DNA of 64,000 nt. Source: Hyposmocoma kahamanoa (lineage: Eukaryota; Arthropoda; Insecta; Lepidoptera; Cosmopterigidae). Positions within the stretch are counted from its first letter, which is position 1, and every line of letters begins with the position of its first letter. The translations under genes were made by a program, and so were the position numbers. Where the stretch lies: NCBI RefSeq assembly GCF_003589595.1, contig NW_020654422.1, positions 19,458,094 through 19,522,093 on the forward strand. The letters are read 5' to 3'. The notes under the pieces are model-generated. The model was given only the letters and a program-made list of their open reading frames with translations. It was not told the origin of the DNA and did not search any database. This document shows positions 10,357 through 20,509 of the stretch, in pieces.

Positions 10357-10625
10357 ACGTTCTCAATTCGAATTTTTTTTGTGTGTGTATGTTACGTAAT
10401 TACTCCGACATTTGTGAACCAATTTCGATGATTCTTCTATTGTTGGAAAGGAGGCACCTCACTAGTGGTCGCATTCAAATTTGAAGAAAGTATTCCACCT
10501 CTATGGGTGGCAAATTAGCGGATGAATCCGGTTAATTGGATTTCACCCGCTTTCTATTACCCGGTTTCGGTAGATGTATTTTCACAAACTTTTGATGTCG
10601 GTTTTTCTTAATGTTTTCATTATTT
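10357..10625 (+). repeat. Family J copy, nearly complete
   Basis: Runs from TACGTTCTCAATTCGAATTT through GTGAACCAATTTCGATGATT, GTTGGAAAGGAGGCACCTCA, TCCACCTCTATGGGTGGCAA and GGATGAATCCGG to TTTTGATGTCGGTTTTTC. Six copies are visible in the window, in both orientations. Confidence 0.7.
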
Positions 10626-11840
10626 TAAAGTGCATGAATGAATATACACGTAGAAACATAGTGCGTGAAAGTATGTAAAGGTCTAGCACAACGTATATTT
10701 TTAGGCATCGATAAATTAGTGTTGCAAATGTTTTATCGATGTTCGAGCTCGAGACATATTAATGAGAGGTTAAAAAATAGAGTTAATAACACAAGCGTGG
10801 CAGGATTCCTGCGCAAGCGCTATTATTGATAATTAAATCGATTATTTACCCGAGTCAGGGGCGGGGCAATTAATATAGCTATTTGTTTGGCGCTTCTGAA
10901 TGACCGTACATCGATTAATAACGATTATCGGTTAAACTGGGAAAAATGAAATGGGTTTTTATCGTTCGTTGTTACATGTCAGCTGCTTGTAGACGCCACT
11001 TTATTTTTATAATCACGTTATTTTGTTATTTACTTTATCTCAACTCTATTTTGTGTTACGTTGCTGTATTGTATACCTCAAATGAAATAAAATATATACA
11101 GTAGAACGTCAGCTAACTGGTTTTTGTAATTTATTGCTTAATTCTATTTTAAATACCCGTAACGTTTTATTTGTTTTCGTTTAGTGCTCATCATAGTCGA
11201 TATAAACATACCACATAGTGTAGAACATCACTACCAAATGGAAATTTGCACTCGTACCAGAAGATCGATTTTTAAAGAAAAATACAAAGTTTGTTTAAAA
11301 AGTCACATGATTTGAGTCGACAACGAGAGGAGAGCGCTGCATTTTTAGAAGTAATAATTTACTTTTGATTGAATTATCTATGAATAATATTGTCGACGTA
11401 TGATTGATGACACAGTGATATTGACAAGGTCGTGATTGATTATTTCAAAAGTAATAAACCGATGTGAAAACCACAAGCAAGTTTTACACACATCTAGTGG
11501 AAGTTTTGTGGGTGTGCTCTGGCATACGAGTGACGAATGGACGGCCACGACGAAACTCGGTAATTTTTTTTGTATTTGCATACTCTTTGGAGTATTTGGA
11601 ACCCGAAAACCGAAGTGACAAGTGGTGAATACATGAAATGGGCGGAATAGCACCGGTTTTTAGAGCCTTTTAATTAATTATTGTCATTTGCCATTGGGAA
11701 AATGGGCGGAGTTCCGCAACTCTGTGTAAGTTTAGAAGGTTGGATTCTTGCGATAGTAAGTCACCGACTGCCGGCTAATTTATATATTATTTTTAGTCTT
11801 TATTAAGGAGGGCTTTTTCTTGATTATCTAAACAACAATT
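10626..11840. other. Unassigned stretch
   Basis: No shared repeat. It contains several ATCGAT-type words (10706, 10735, 10912). Frames at 11378-11653 on both strands are overlapping and unsupported. Confidence 0.35.
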
Positions 11841-12206
11841 TTGCTTTCTTTGATCTTGAGAAAGATCACAAAATGTTACATACACTCAACTCTGCAAAAT
11901 TGCAATCTGAACTCTAAGAAACACCCTTTTTTGGCTTCTTTCCGTACACACTCCATCAAGATATGGTACCTATACATCCTCCACTATGTCACATTCAGTG
12001 CCAATGGGGGAATGGACCTTTCTCATTGCATATCTATAGGCATGTGCCGGATCGGACCCGAAATGCCAGTAGCTCGTCCGTTTGCAAGGGATTCTAAAGA
12101 TGCTTACTTGGCGCAACCAAATAACTTTGACCTTGTACTAGAACGCCAGGACGTTGCAAGCGGGTGCGGTTTTAGCACTAACGTAATTATGAACCTAAGT
12201 TCTTAG
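11841..12206 (+). CDS. Unrecognised 121-codon open frame
   Basis: The last 60 codons are the more protein-like part (GMCRIGPEMPVARPFARD, then NFDLVLERQDVASGCGF). The first half is low in complexity and may be outside any gene. The frame runs into the repeat I copy at its 3' end. There is no domain, signal peptide or clear splice site. It may be a remnant of a mobile element or a chance frame. Confidence 0.15.
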   Translation: MLSLILRKITKCYIHSTLQNCNLNSKKHPFLASFRTHSIKIWYLYILHYVTFSANGGMDLSHCISIGMCRIGPEMPVARPFARDSKDAYLAQPNNFDLVLERQDVASGCGFSTNVIMNLSS

Positions 12207-12335
12207 GTTTTCGCGATGTTACAAATAGGAAAGGAAACTGTTTTTTCGGTTCTAAGCCGCGTATATTTATTTTTTCAAGCAAACCAACGTTTCGGGCCCT
12301 GTACAGGTCCCATGGTCACGGTTGACTAAGTTAGT
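12199..12335 (+). repeat. Family I copy
   Basis: TTCTTAGGTTTTCGCGATGT, then CGCGTATATTTATTTTTTCA, CCAACGTTTCGGGCCC, TACAGGTCCCATGGTCACGG, TTGACT. The same words recur, mostly inverted, at 23248, 23571, 41140, 42965 and 43985. Confidence 0.7.
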
Positions 12336-12647
12336 TAGGTTAGTTAGGTATATTACTAAAGAAAGTTGTGGGAAGTGGAAGTCAAAGCGAATGAAACTCT
12401 AAACAGACAAATCTGCGCTTGTGACTGAGATAAGTATCTGTTTATGTGTGTAGCTGTAGATCACGGACGGGACGGAAGATGGCGCTATGATAAAACATCG
12501 TTCATAAAATATGCTCATGGTGAGCGATGTATTAACGATGTCTTGGGTTTCAAACACCGATGCTAAAACAATGATATTTGTGAACGATGTACCGATGTTT
12601 GAAAAAATCGATGTATCGTTTGCATCGCTATGTACAGGTCGTTAGCC

Positions 12648-12692
12648 GTGAAGATAGGACCTGTAAAGAACCCCAAACGTTGGTTGGTTTAA
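12648..12692 (-). repeat. Family I fragment
   Basis: TTAGCCGTGAAGATAGGACC, TGTAAAGAACCCCAAACGTT, GGTTGGTTT: the antisense core of family I. Confidence 0.55.
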
Positions 12693-13599
12693 AGATGCTA
12701 TGCCAAGTTTTACCAAGTACTGGCAGATTTCACTGCTGTCTGCCACTGAGCTCGTAAATATTTTAGTTATTATTCTAAAGAAACCACGAGCTAGACTGCG
12801 GTTAAATAGTTAAACATAAAAAGGTCGAATAAACACAAACGTTTATGGAGGTAGCACTTTAAACGTATGTTATATAGAAGGAAGATGAATCTACAAAGAA
12901 AAATAAACACAAATTTCAATTAAGAACAATTTTTCAATACTCTCAGGCAAGACAACGCGTTAATCACCAGTTCTAGTCTCATACTTCAAACCATTATACT
13001 GTAACGCAAACCAGCAATTAACATCTCGAGTTACGTTCTATTCCTGCCATTTCACCACAGCGCAAGATTACCCTCTTCGACATCGTTTGATTTGCCGATG
13101 ATTTATGTTGCCCTGGGAAACTTAAAGCATATTACCGTGAAGATAATTATTGGTTTAAAAAACATACGGCAGCTTTTAAAATTAATGGACACGTGAATTA
13201 AAGTTGCGGTGAAGTCTTAATGAAGATAACGCGGGGTGGACGTGGTTCGATAAAGTTCTGACGGCATTTCTGCCTGAAGATAACACTTTAATTACTGAGA
13301 TAAAAGGTTTGTGGTGCTCTCACTAGGCTTTAAATGTTTACGGCAATTAGGATGTCTGTGGACAGAGGACGACGTTCACTCGGCCGTTTTCAGCAATTAA
13401 GTTTAATCCATTCAAACGGTTTAATCCACCAAAAACGGTCTTATTACGTAACGGATTTAATAAGATTAAAGATTCCGTTGTCTGAACTCATTTAGATAGA
13501 AAGACACAATACAGTGCTAAAAAGGTACTTACTTAGCTACCTGAAGTGGATCTTGGCCTCCTAAGATTGACTAAGATTGAGACACAGGTCTTTGTGGTA
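12693..13599. other. Unassigned stretch
   Basis: No gene or shared repeat recognised; mixed composition. Confidence 0.4.
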
Positions 13600-13775
13600 T
13601 TGGTCGATCAATCGATATATCCAACCGGCCTTCTGCCAGCCGGTTCCTTAAATAAACTCTTTTGTCTGCAAGATCTTCACCCATCCTCTCGACGTGGCGA
13701 AGCCAGCGCAATCGGCCTGATTGGGTCTCTCCCATATATCCTAACATCATGGGTGCTAAGGAGGTACTATAAAAT
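13600..13775 (-). pseudogene. LINE ORF2 C-terminal fragment
   Basis: The reverse-strand frame reads GRLRWLRHVERMGEDLADKR, VYLRN. This is the conserved LRW.GHV.RM.E.R..K..Y segment near the C-terminus of RTE/BovB-like and related LINE ORF2 proteins; here the glycine before HV is replaced (LRHV). A related piece lies at 35455-35263. No catalytic RT motif is present. Confidence 0.5.
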
Positions 13776-14489
13776 ATCATTAAGTAAGTACGATATAAGT
13801 AAGATTCCAATTATTGAGAAGGTAGCATTCAATTTCATGATTTATTAGATTTTTTATTGTCGACTCTGGAGCCAACTTTCAACTTTAAAAAAGAAGGTAC
13901 GGGTGAAATCTCACTCAGCATGCGTTCTAAACTTGAGGACAAAATTGCACTCATCACACCATGTCGGCTATGCCACTAAGCAATTTTTTTTTATGCAAAC
14001 GTCTTAGACTCCAATTCTCAATGATAATTTGCTTGACATCTATGTGTCTCAGTAGTCTAGTTCGCTGCTATATAAGAAAGTATATAGATAATCCTATTGT
14101 CGATATTCTAGAGGCATCGTCAGGAGAGAGGGCATAAAGATACGTCACGTAGTTTCTATTTGATGTGCTTGCTCAAGCTAGGGCAAACGCGATCACTTTC
14201 TTTCAAACAAATACACTAATATTAAATACAAAAATATTGTTATTCCAAAGAAAAATGAATTCCTTGGTTTTACAAAACCAAATTTTCAAGATGGACTTTT
14301 TGAAATGACGTTTAGTATACCTGTTTCAAAAGTATTATTGATTAGATAGTTTTGAGAATAACTGCATAGAAAATGATGATTTTTTTTAAAACGAATACAT
14401 AAGAATTGGGCTACATAAATATTGAAAACAAAATACAACACTGGTGGCACAATTTGAACAAATAAAAGTAAGTTCCTTGATATATCACA
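13776..14489. other. Unassigned AT-rich stretch
   Basis: No recognisable feature. Confidence 0.4.
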
Positions 14490-14655
14490 TTTTGTGAAAG
14501 AGCTCCTTGTGAAGGAATTATTCCAGGGAAGTACTGCCACCTTTGCGATCTAAAGCTCTGAGTGGCACTGCAACTGTCATAGATACGCGTATCGTTTACC
14601 ACGCATGTGCGTATAACATGCATGACTTGTTCGTCCCGTCAATGGGTATTATAGG
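14490..14655 (+). repeat. Family D copy with internal deletion
   Basis: The 5' block (AGAGCTCCTTGTGAAGG, CCAGGGAAGTACTGCCACCT) joins directly to TTGCGATCTAAAGCTCTGAG and the 3' end GACTTGTTCGTCCCGTCAAT, GGGTATTATA. About 130 middle bases are missing. The join lies in CCACCTTTGCG, where both flanks share ACCTT/CTTTGCG. Confidence 0.8.
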
Positions 14656-15675
14656 AAGTGTGTTCCAAAATCTGAACGCATGAATAGTGAAGGAGTGAAA
14701 ATAAAAGCCGGAATTGAAGGATGGAAAAGATATAATTGGTCCTAACGAGAGAGCTGCAAGACTTACCCCGGGACCTGAGAAAGCTGAAACGCTCATTCAG
14801 ATACCCGGGAGATAAAGGGTTATGTAAAATATTGTAAAAATTGAGACAATATGCAAATTCCTGCGGAGAAGATGGGGAGCCACTTGAGGTGATTACGGTA
14901 GTATGGGATTCTGTCAAATTTACGAAGGTCAAGATGAAACTTATGCATAAGTTTTGGAACAGGAACCTTATACATACGAGTACGTTAATTACAATAATAT
15001 ATGGTAGTGAACTACTGGGTAAATACCTTGGGTCATTCATCAATCTTTCACTCATTAGAGGCATTCTATGGTCCGACGAGAATTGAACCTTCGCCGACGC
15101 CGCCCACTTTTCGCGCGAAAATGCGAAATGTGTTTATAACGACGTCCGCGCAACACCCACGACACTCTTGCGCATTTTTTATCCGATTCCTAGTTAACGA
15201 ATAGACAAAAGTGATTAATGTTCATCTCATCTATTTCATGCGAATTAAATTAGTTTCAAAGCGTCTATGCGATCTGTAATTAAATAAGCATTAATCTTGA
15301 GTTGAGAAAAAATAATATCTTGTGGAGGAATTAAATCGATTCTTGGATGATGAATAAAATATAAAACATGCGGTGTTTCCGCCATCAATCTTTTTTAATA
15401 AGTCCAGGATACAATATGTTGATTTTATTCATCGATAATAGGTTTTTATTTCCCACGAACGAGTAGTGAGTTTTCAGATGCAAGGCGTATTCAAGACACG
15501 CGGGACAGTCATCTGATTTATATTCAAGGCTTTCACATTAAATGGTGTGTTCTACGAATATGTACTGCTTTTCTGTAGAAGTACGAAATACACCAGTACC
15601 TACTGGATTTTAGACATATCTAGATATAATTGGCTAGCAAATTATTCAATAAAATAACGCATACATACTACATAC
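14656..15675. other. Unassigned stretch
   Basis: A 141-codon reverse frame (15064-14639) overlaps forward frames and does not resemble a known protein. No shared repeat was found. Confidence 0.35.
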
Positions 15676-16166
15676 AGTCGGCCTCTGTGGTCGAACGGTT
15701 TCCATGCTGGTCTGCCAAGCAAAGATTCTTTGATCTCGAGAAATTTTTCTATGGCTTACATTTATTTCTCTCGTAAGTTTGGGTGTAATTTGTGATTGGC
15801 TTTATGTATCTCAAGGGCACCGGGATACAGGTTTTTTTTTTATTATACCAAGTGACGGGGCGAACAAGTTGTGGACCTGGTGGTAAGCGAGACGTTTGTC
15901 CATAGCAGTTGCAAAGGGCAAAGCAGGGCACCGCCACTGCGCCCGTCATCCTGAAACATAAGTTGACAAGTTCCATGTGCCTGTAATTTTACTAGCACCC
16001 CTACCGTTCAAAACCGGAACACAATAATGCTCACATTACTGCTTGGCGGTAGAAAAAGGTAAGGTTAAGTATTTCCCTGGACGAACTCTGTCACAAGGAG
16101 TTCTACTGCTAGTAAAGACTTTCCCTATTGCGGGGCTATGAGTATGTGCGTTATTATTATTATTAC
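15676..16166 (+). repeat. Family B SINE split by a D copy
   Basis: The 5' half 15676-15830 contains CTCTGTGGTCGAACGGTTTC, TTATTTCTCTCGTAAGTTTG, GGTGTAATTTGTG and GGGCACCGGGATACAG. The 3' half 16118-16166 resumes with ACTTTCCCTATTGCGGGGCT, ATGAG, TGTGCGTTATTATTATTATT. An unsplit copy reads ACACAGGGTTTCCCTAGTGC at this point. The B box is degraded. Confidence 0.75.
15831..16117 (-). repeat. Family D copy nested in a B SINE
   Basis: Antisense D from its T-rich tail (TTTATTATACCAAGTGACGG) to the 5' end (GGAGTTCTACTGCTAGTAAA). Near full length, with a small insertion GGGCAAAGCAGGGCA in the middle. It is younger than the B copy it interrupts. Confidence 0.85.
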
Positions 16167-16685
16167 AGAAATAACACAAAAATAGTCGTATAATCATTCC
16201 GTTGCTTGGACGTAATAAGGACTGCCGGCTTTACACGTGGTATAGGGCGTGAGGTGCTCACGGGTGCAGTGTCTTAGGGGGCGTCGAGTGCGTCTTTCAC
16301 GGAGCTTGCGAAGTAAACTGGCTATTGATTTCCAACATCATTTATCATAATTGCACCATTTGCATCCAAATTTCCGATCACTGGGGAAAATATAACTATA
16401 AATATTCCACCTTGATTGCGTGCTTACTGGAGGGCACCAGGCTATTAATTGCACCCGGGCGTTATATGGGTTAGCGCCGGTGCTGGAAATAGGAATGGAA
16501 AAAATGCCAACATGGTTATTGGGACTGGTGGAATGGAAATTTTTTCTCCACTCTTCAATGGTATTTGTATATTGATAAAACACTGGAATGTCAAAATAAC
16601 GACTTCTTAAGTTTTATATTATAAGAAAATACTAAGAATAAGAGGAAACTTTTAGTTGCGATGAAAAAACGCGCGTTCGAGAATC
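16167..16685. other. Unassigned stretch
   Basis: No recognisable element. GC-richer text at 16205-16310 (GTAATAAGGACTGCCGGC, GGGCGTGAGGTGCTCACGGG) is unique within the window. Confidence 0.4.
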
Positions 16686-16773
16686 GCGCGATTGCGTCGA
16701 TAAAAACGCGCGATTGCATCGATGCAAATGCGCGATTGCATTGGTGCAAACGCGTGATTGCATCGATGCTTGT
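16686..16773 (+). repeat. Four tandem 22-bp units, GCGCGATTGCATCGATGCAA
   Basis: Units start at 16686, 16708, 16730 and 16752, an exact 22-base period. Each carries GCG[C/T]GATTGC followed by a variant of ATCGATGCAAA. The block TTGCATCGATGCAA inside the unit is self-complementary. To its right, at 16797-16835, GTCGCGCGTTTGCATCGCTG and CGCCGTGTGTAACC look like the arm of an inverted-repeat element. The array therefore probably belongs to the subterminal region of a small DNA transposon. Confidence 0.75.
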
Positions 16774-16835
16774 AAATTACAAGTATATAGATGCTGTCGC
16801 GCGTTTGCATCGCTGCTAAAGTCGCCGTGTGTAAC

Positions 16836-17246
16836 CGCTCTTAAAGATAACTTAACACCACATAATGGACTCTTTAGGGCACTGCACAGAGAGATGGAAT
16901 CTATTCTATTAATTTCTTCCACAACAAATGTATATTAAATAACTTGAAACGCCTAAAGCCAAAATTGCACATTGTTTTATTATCCAATGCTGCTTCATTT
17001 TTTAATACCAGATTGGATACTTTACGCCTAGCCGATAATAACGTCATATTAAAAAGCCCTGTCTGACAGCAAGTCGCATCGTTATGCGTAATTGAATACA
17101 ATTTGCCAGCCCAACGGCTAACGTTATTTTTAATAACTTTCGTGGTAACCGCGGTCAAAGTATCATTACTTGTACAAAGTAAACGTACTACGGTACTTCA
17201 AGATTTTGTTCTCTTATGATTTTTCTTCATGACTATCAATAACATT
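16836..17246. other. Unassigned stretch
   Basis: AT-rich; no shared repeat. Confidence 0.4.
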
Positions 17247-17325
17247 ATCTATTTCTGCCGCCAAGCAGTAATGTGATCATTATTCCGTTCTGATTTTGAA
17301 GAGCGAGGATGCTGGTGAAATTATA
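17247..17325 (+). repeat. Family D internal fragment
   Basis: TATCTATTTCTGCCGCCAAG, CAGTAATGTGATCATTATTC, GATGCTGGTGAAATTATA. The remaining 3' two thirds are missing. Confidence 0.7.
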
Positions 17326-17364
17326 TACTGTTGGTCCCATCACTTGGTATTATATAATTGTAAC

Positions 17365-17492
17365 TTTTCTACAACAAAAACTGACCTCAAAGTTCGTGGA
17401 ATTACATCTATTTGCCAAGTTTTATTGAAATCGGTTACTGGAGAGTGCGCAAAACTGGATTTATCCTCTAGTTTGCCACGAATTCGAAATCG
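17365..17492 (-). repeat. Family J fragment
   Basis: ACTGACCTCAAAGTTCGTGG, AATTACATCTATTTGCCAAG, TTTTATTGAAATCGGTTACT, GAGAGTGCGCAAAACTGGAT: the antisense 3' half of J. Confidence 0.65.
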
Positions 17493-17718
17493 GTTCACGA
17501 AACGATTCGAGGCTCGTGCTCGCAAACGGATGGTCTACATTTCGATAGGATAACGTGCCTTTATTTCTATTTGTTTACGTTCTCACTAACCATATGTAAC
17601 GTGAAGATTTCTTCTTCTGATCGGTTCGTTAACTCGTTTGCCTTAATATTGAAGATACATTATTACAAGGATTCTATTTTATAACTTATTACAAATTTGT
17701 TCAAAGTTCATTAGTTCT

Positions 17719-17794
17719 TTAAAGATTTATAAATGTAAGAATTATAGTATAATTTCTCAATTATACTATAATTCTTACGTTTATACATCTTTAA
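17719..17794. repeat. Long hairpin, 36-bp arms and 4-base loop
   Basis: The left arm 17719-17754 starts TTAAAGAT and ends ATTATAGTATAATT. The right arm 17759-17794 starts AATTATACTATAAT and ends ATCTTTAA. The arms differ at two positions and the loop is TCTC. It could be a fold-back element core or a small-RNA hairpin. It is AT-rich, so origin by local inversion is possible. Confidence 0.8.
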
Positions 17795-17840
17795 TCATAT
17801 CTGTATGATCAACATGCTAAACAATTTTTGTTGAAATTCT

Positions 17841-17874
17841 GGCCATTCCCAAATGTCACATTTGGGAATAGGCC
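17841..17874. repeat. Short hairpin next to the long hairpin
   Basis: GGCCATTCCCAAATG and CATTTGGGAATAGGCC pair with one bulged base around a TCA loop. Confidence 0.7.
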
Positions 17875-17879
17875 ATTGC

Positions 17880-18274
17880 GGTTAATTATAGTAGCTGCGT
17901 AACAACAGTCATCGTCATCGACTCATACAAGTTTCACTTCTTCGCTTTGAGAATGTTTAATGCACTATGCTCAAGTGGTGTGTGAACCTTCTCCAACTGT
18001 AGTTTACGTCACAATGTTGTGTACCACTTTAAATGTCACAGAAGGAAAGCGACGTCGCAACAAACGCATCGTTCGGTGTTGGGGGAAGTATCTGGCGCCT
18101 CTGAAAACAAATTATTTTAATACTTCCACCGTAAAGTAAGACTTGCTGACTTTGAGTATTTCCTAAGAGGACACCAAGAAAGAGAAGTAAGAATTCAGTA
18201 AGAAGATGAAGAAGAGGACACCATTACACAGATAAGATAAAACCGTTGTAGTTCTTCCCCGATATAGAGTGTAC
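17880..18274. other. Unassigned stretch
   Basis: No recognisable element. Confidence 0.4.
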
Positions 18275-18570
18275 TTTTTTATGATCTCAAGTGACAGGAC
18301 GAATAAGTCGTAGTGTTAAGCGACACGCCTGTCCATGGCAATTGCAGTGCCACTCAGAGCTTTAAATCGCAAAGATCTGAGGGACACTGCCACTGTGCCT
18401 GTCACCTTGAGACATAAGTTGACAAGTCCCATGTGCCTGTAATTTCACCAGGACCCTTATCCTTCAAAACCGAATCACAGTAATGCTCATATTACTGCTT
18501 AGCGGCAGAAATAGGTTAGGTGGCAGTACTTCCCTGGACGAACTCTTTCCCAAGGAGCTCTACTGCTTCT
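18275..18570 (-). repeat. Family D copy, near full length
   Basis: From TTTTTTATGATCTCAAGTGA through CAGTGCCACTCAGAGC, CAGTGCCACTCAGAGCTTTA and GTGCCTGTAATTTCACCAGG to CAAGGAGCTCTACTGCTTC. Confidence 0.85.
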
Positions 18571-19284
18571 GAAAAACTGCGTGTCTCGTATATAATCTCG
18601 TTGGTCAGCAATCCTTTGTGTTTCTGAGAGGACACCAGTATACGGATGGTTGAAGACGTAATAATTGTTTTTCATCGTTAAAGAGCGTAATTATTAGTAA
18701 ACTTTGTAGACTTAGTGATCTGGTACAAGTTTAATCTAGAACCTCAGATTGTGAGTTCTTTCAAACAAGGCTATTTAAGGACGACTAACTGCTGGTTTGA
18801 GTATCTGTACTGAAGTTTAAAACATACCTGTGTCGGCGTTTACCTCGAAGCTCGAATTCTCAGGCGAGCAAGCTCCTGACATTTATTGGTCGCATAAATT
18901 GTAAAGACTTGATAACTTAATCTCGCTTGATGATCCTATAGGTTGTCATACATTTGATGTTGATGCACCTGGAGCAAGATGTTGAATAAATATTGCTACA
19001 TTAAGGACCGCACGCGACTTCGCGGTCTGCAAAGTGGCGGTTATAATGTTTGAGCATTTTACGTTGTCGGAAGCCAAAGAATTTTGAGACTAATAACGGT
19101 TTTTTTGAAAACTAATGCAATATCGCTGTTGAGTCTTTTGGATTAGTGGTTTTTGGAATCTTTTCCGATATGGCAAAGGTATTTTTTTATTGCCAATGGA
19201 TTGGTTTGGTTTTAATAGTCAAGGAAGAAACTTTGATTGCTGATACGAATGAATTACCTTCGCATTTTGGAAATAAGAATAGTA
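18571..19284. other. Unassigned stretch
   Basis: Unique within the window. A short stem GACCGC ... GCGGTC lies at about 19006-19026. Confidence 0.4.
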
Positions 19285-19390
19285 AGAATGAAGTATCTAT
19301 GGGAAGTAAATGATGAGTTCGCATCCTCGGTATAGTAAGATCACATCTCGTCGGGGATAGTGCAAATACGCATATGTAGCATTAGTAAAA
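19285..19390 (+). repeat. Two-copy repeat, inverted partner at 24.1 kb
   Basis: AGAATGAAGTATC, GGGAAGTAAATGATGAGTTC and GCATCCTCGGTATAGTAAGA TCACATCT match in reverse complement the stretch at 24095-24215 (GGTGCGAACTCATAATTTCC, ATTCATTCTTTG-like). Decayed, nature unknown. Confidence 0.45.
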
Positions 19391-19962
19391 GGTGTGTATC
19401 TGCAGTAAACCAACTTTTACAGGAGACGGATTTAACGTTATAACTTTGTCATTTCAAAGGCTACGACATTTCATTTTTGCACAGTAAGTATTAATTTATG
19501 TTGTCTACAGACTCATAACAACATAAAAATGGTTACCGTAAAACACGGTAATTTGGTTGCCGCGACATTGACTTGGCCCCTATTACCGAAATAGAAACTT
19601 ATAATCCAATGCTGGTTACGCGTAATTGCACTATCTCCGACGATCTGCAAAATGACAATTTTTCAGGAGCGAGGTTTAAGGATTCTTCGATTAACATGGC
19701 GAACGACTATGGAATAGAATTCTCTGCCTGTAGACTTGTTCCCTGAAGGGTGTAAGTTGGGCCTTTCCAAGGCGAGAGTGAATACGTCATGTAGCTGTTC
19801 TCGACAGTCGTCTTCACAAAGTCTCAAATTCATTTAAGGGGCAACGTATACGCTTCTATAATAAGACTCCGGGTCGAAATTTGCCATTTACAAGGTTCAA
19901 AACTATAGTAAAACAGAAGCTTTATACTAAAAGTTATTAGCTTCTGCGTACGTGAATTACAA

Positions 19963-20150
19963 AAATCCGTGGAAGTGACCCGTTTAGTTCTAGCAGGTAG
20001 TCTCGATCTAAGATGTTGAAATGTTTATTTACAAATAGCAACCCCTAGAGTTTCTTGCTCATTCTACTCAGGTTAATCTGCCTTACGAATGAACAGTAGA
20101 GTTTAATTAGTATGAGGATTTCAAGTGAATTTGCTTACAGTGAAATAAAA
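19963..20150 (-). repeat. Family E copy
   Basis: Shares with 61640-61862 the order GTGACCCGTTTAGTTCT, GTTTATTTACAAATAGCAAC, CCCTAGAGTTTCTTGCTCAT, TCTGCCTTACGAATGAACAG and ATTTCAAGTG. Confidence 0.7.
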
Positions 20151-20236
20151 ATTATTTGACTGCGACTAGGTGTGCATTCTCAATCGTTGACCGCATCGTG
20201 TCTTTCCATCAGATGAGATGGAGATCAAATGTTTTA

Positions 20237-20503
20237 GCGGCAGTAGAGCTCCTTGTGAAAGAGTTCGTCCAGGGAAGTACTGCCACCTTAACTATTTCTG
20301 CCACCAAGCAGTAATGTTAGAAGGGTAAGGGTGCTGGTGAAATTACAGCCACATGCGACTTGTCCATTTATGTCTCAGGATGGTTAGCGCAGTTCAGATC
20401 TTTGCGATTTAAAGCTCTGAGTGGCACTGCAACTGTTATGGACAGGTAGCTTACCATCAGGTGCACGACTTGTTCGTCCCGTCACTTGATGTTATAAAAA
20501 AAA
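20237..20503 (+). repeat. Family D copy
   Basis: GCAGTAGAGCTCCTTGTGAA, GTTCGTCCAGGGAAGTACTG, GGTGCTGGTGAAATTACAG, GGCACTGCAACTGTTATGGA, TTGTTCGTCCCGTCACTTGA, then TGTTATAAAAAAAAAG. Small deletions occur in the middle. It gives the clearest view of the D 5' end. Confidence 0.9.
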
Positions 20504-20509
20504 AGAAAT

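Noticed and set aside
12325..12350. TTAGTTAGG words resembling the insect telomere repeat TTAGG
   Set aside because: Only a few irregular units, next to a family I copy. Not a telomeric array.
14639..15064. 141-codon reverse-strand frame
   Set aside because: Overlaps two forward frames, no domain, and crosses unrelated sequence including the end of a D copy.
16686..16773. Tandem 22-bp units as a possible CRISPR-like array
   Set aside because: No spacers between units, eukaryotic context. It is a plain tandem repeat.
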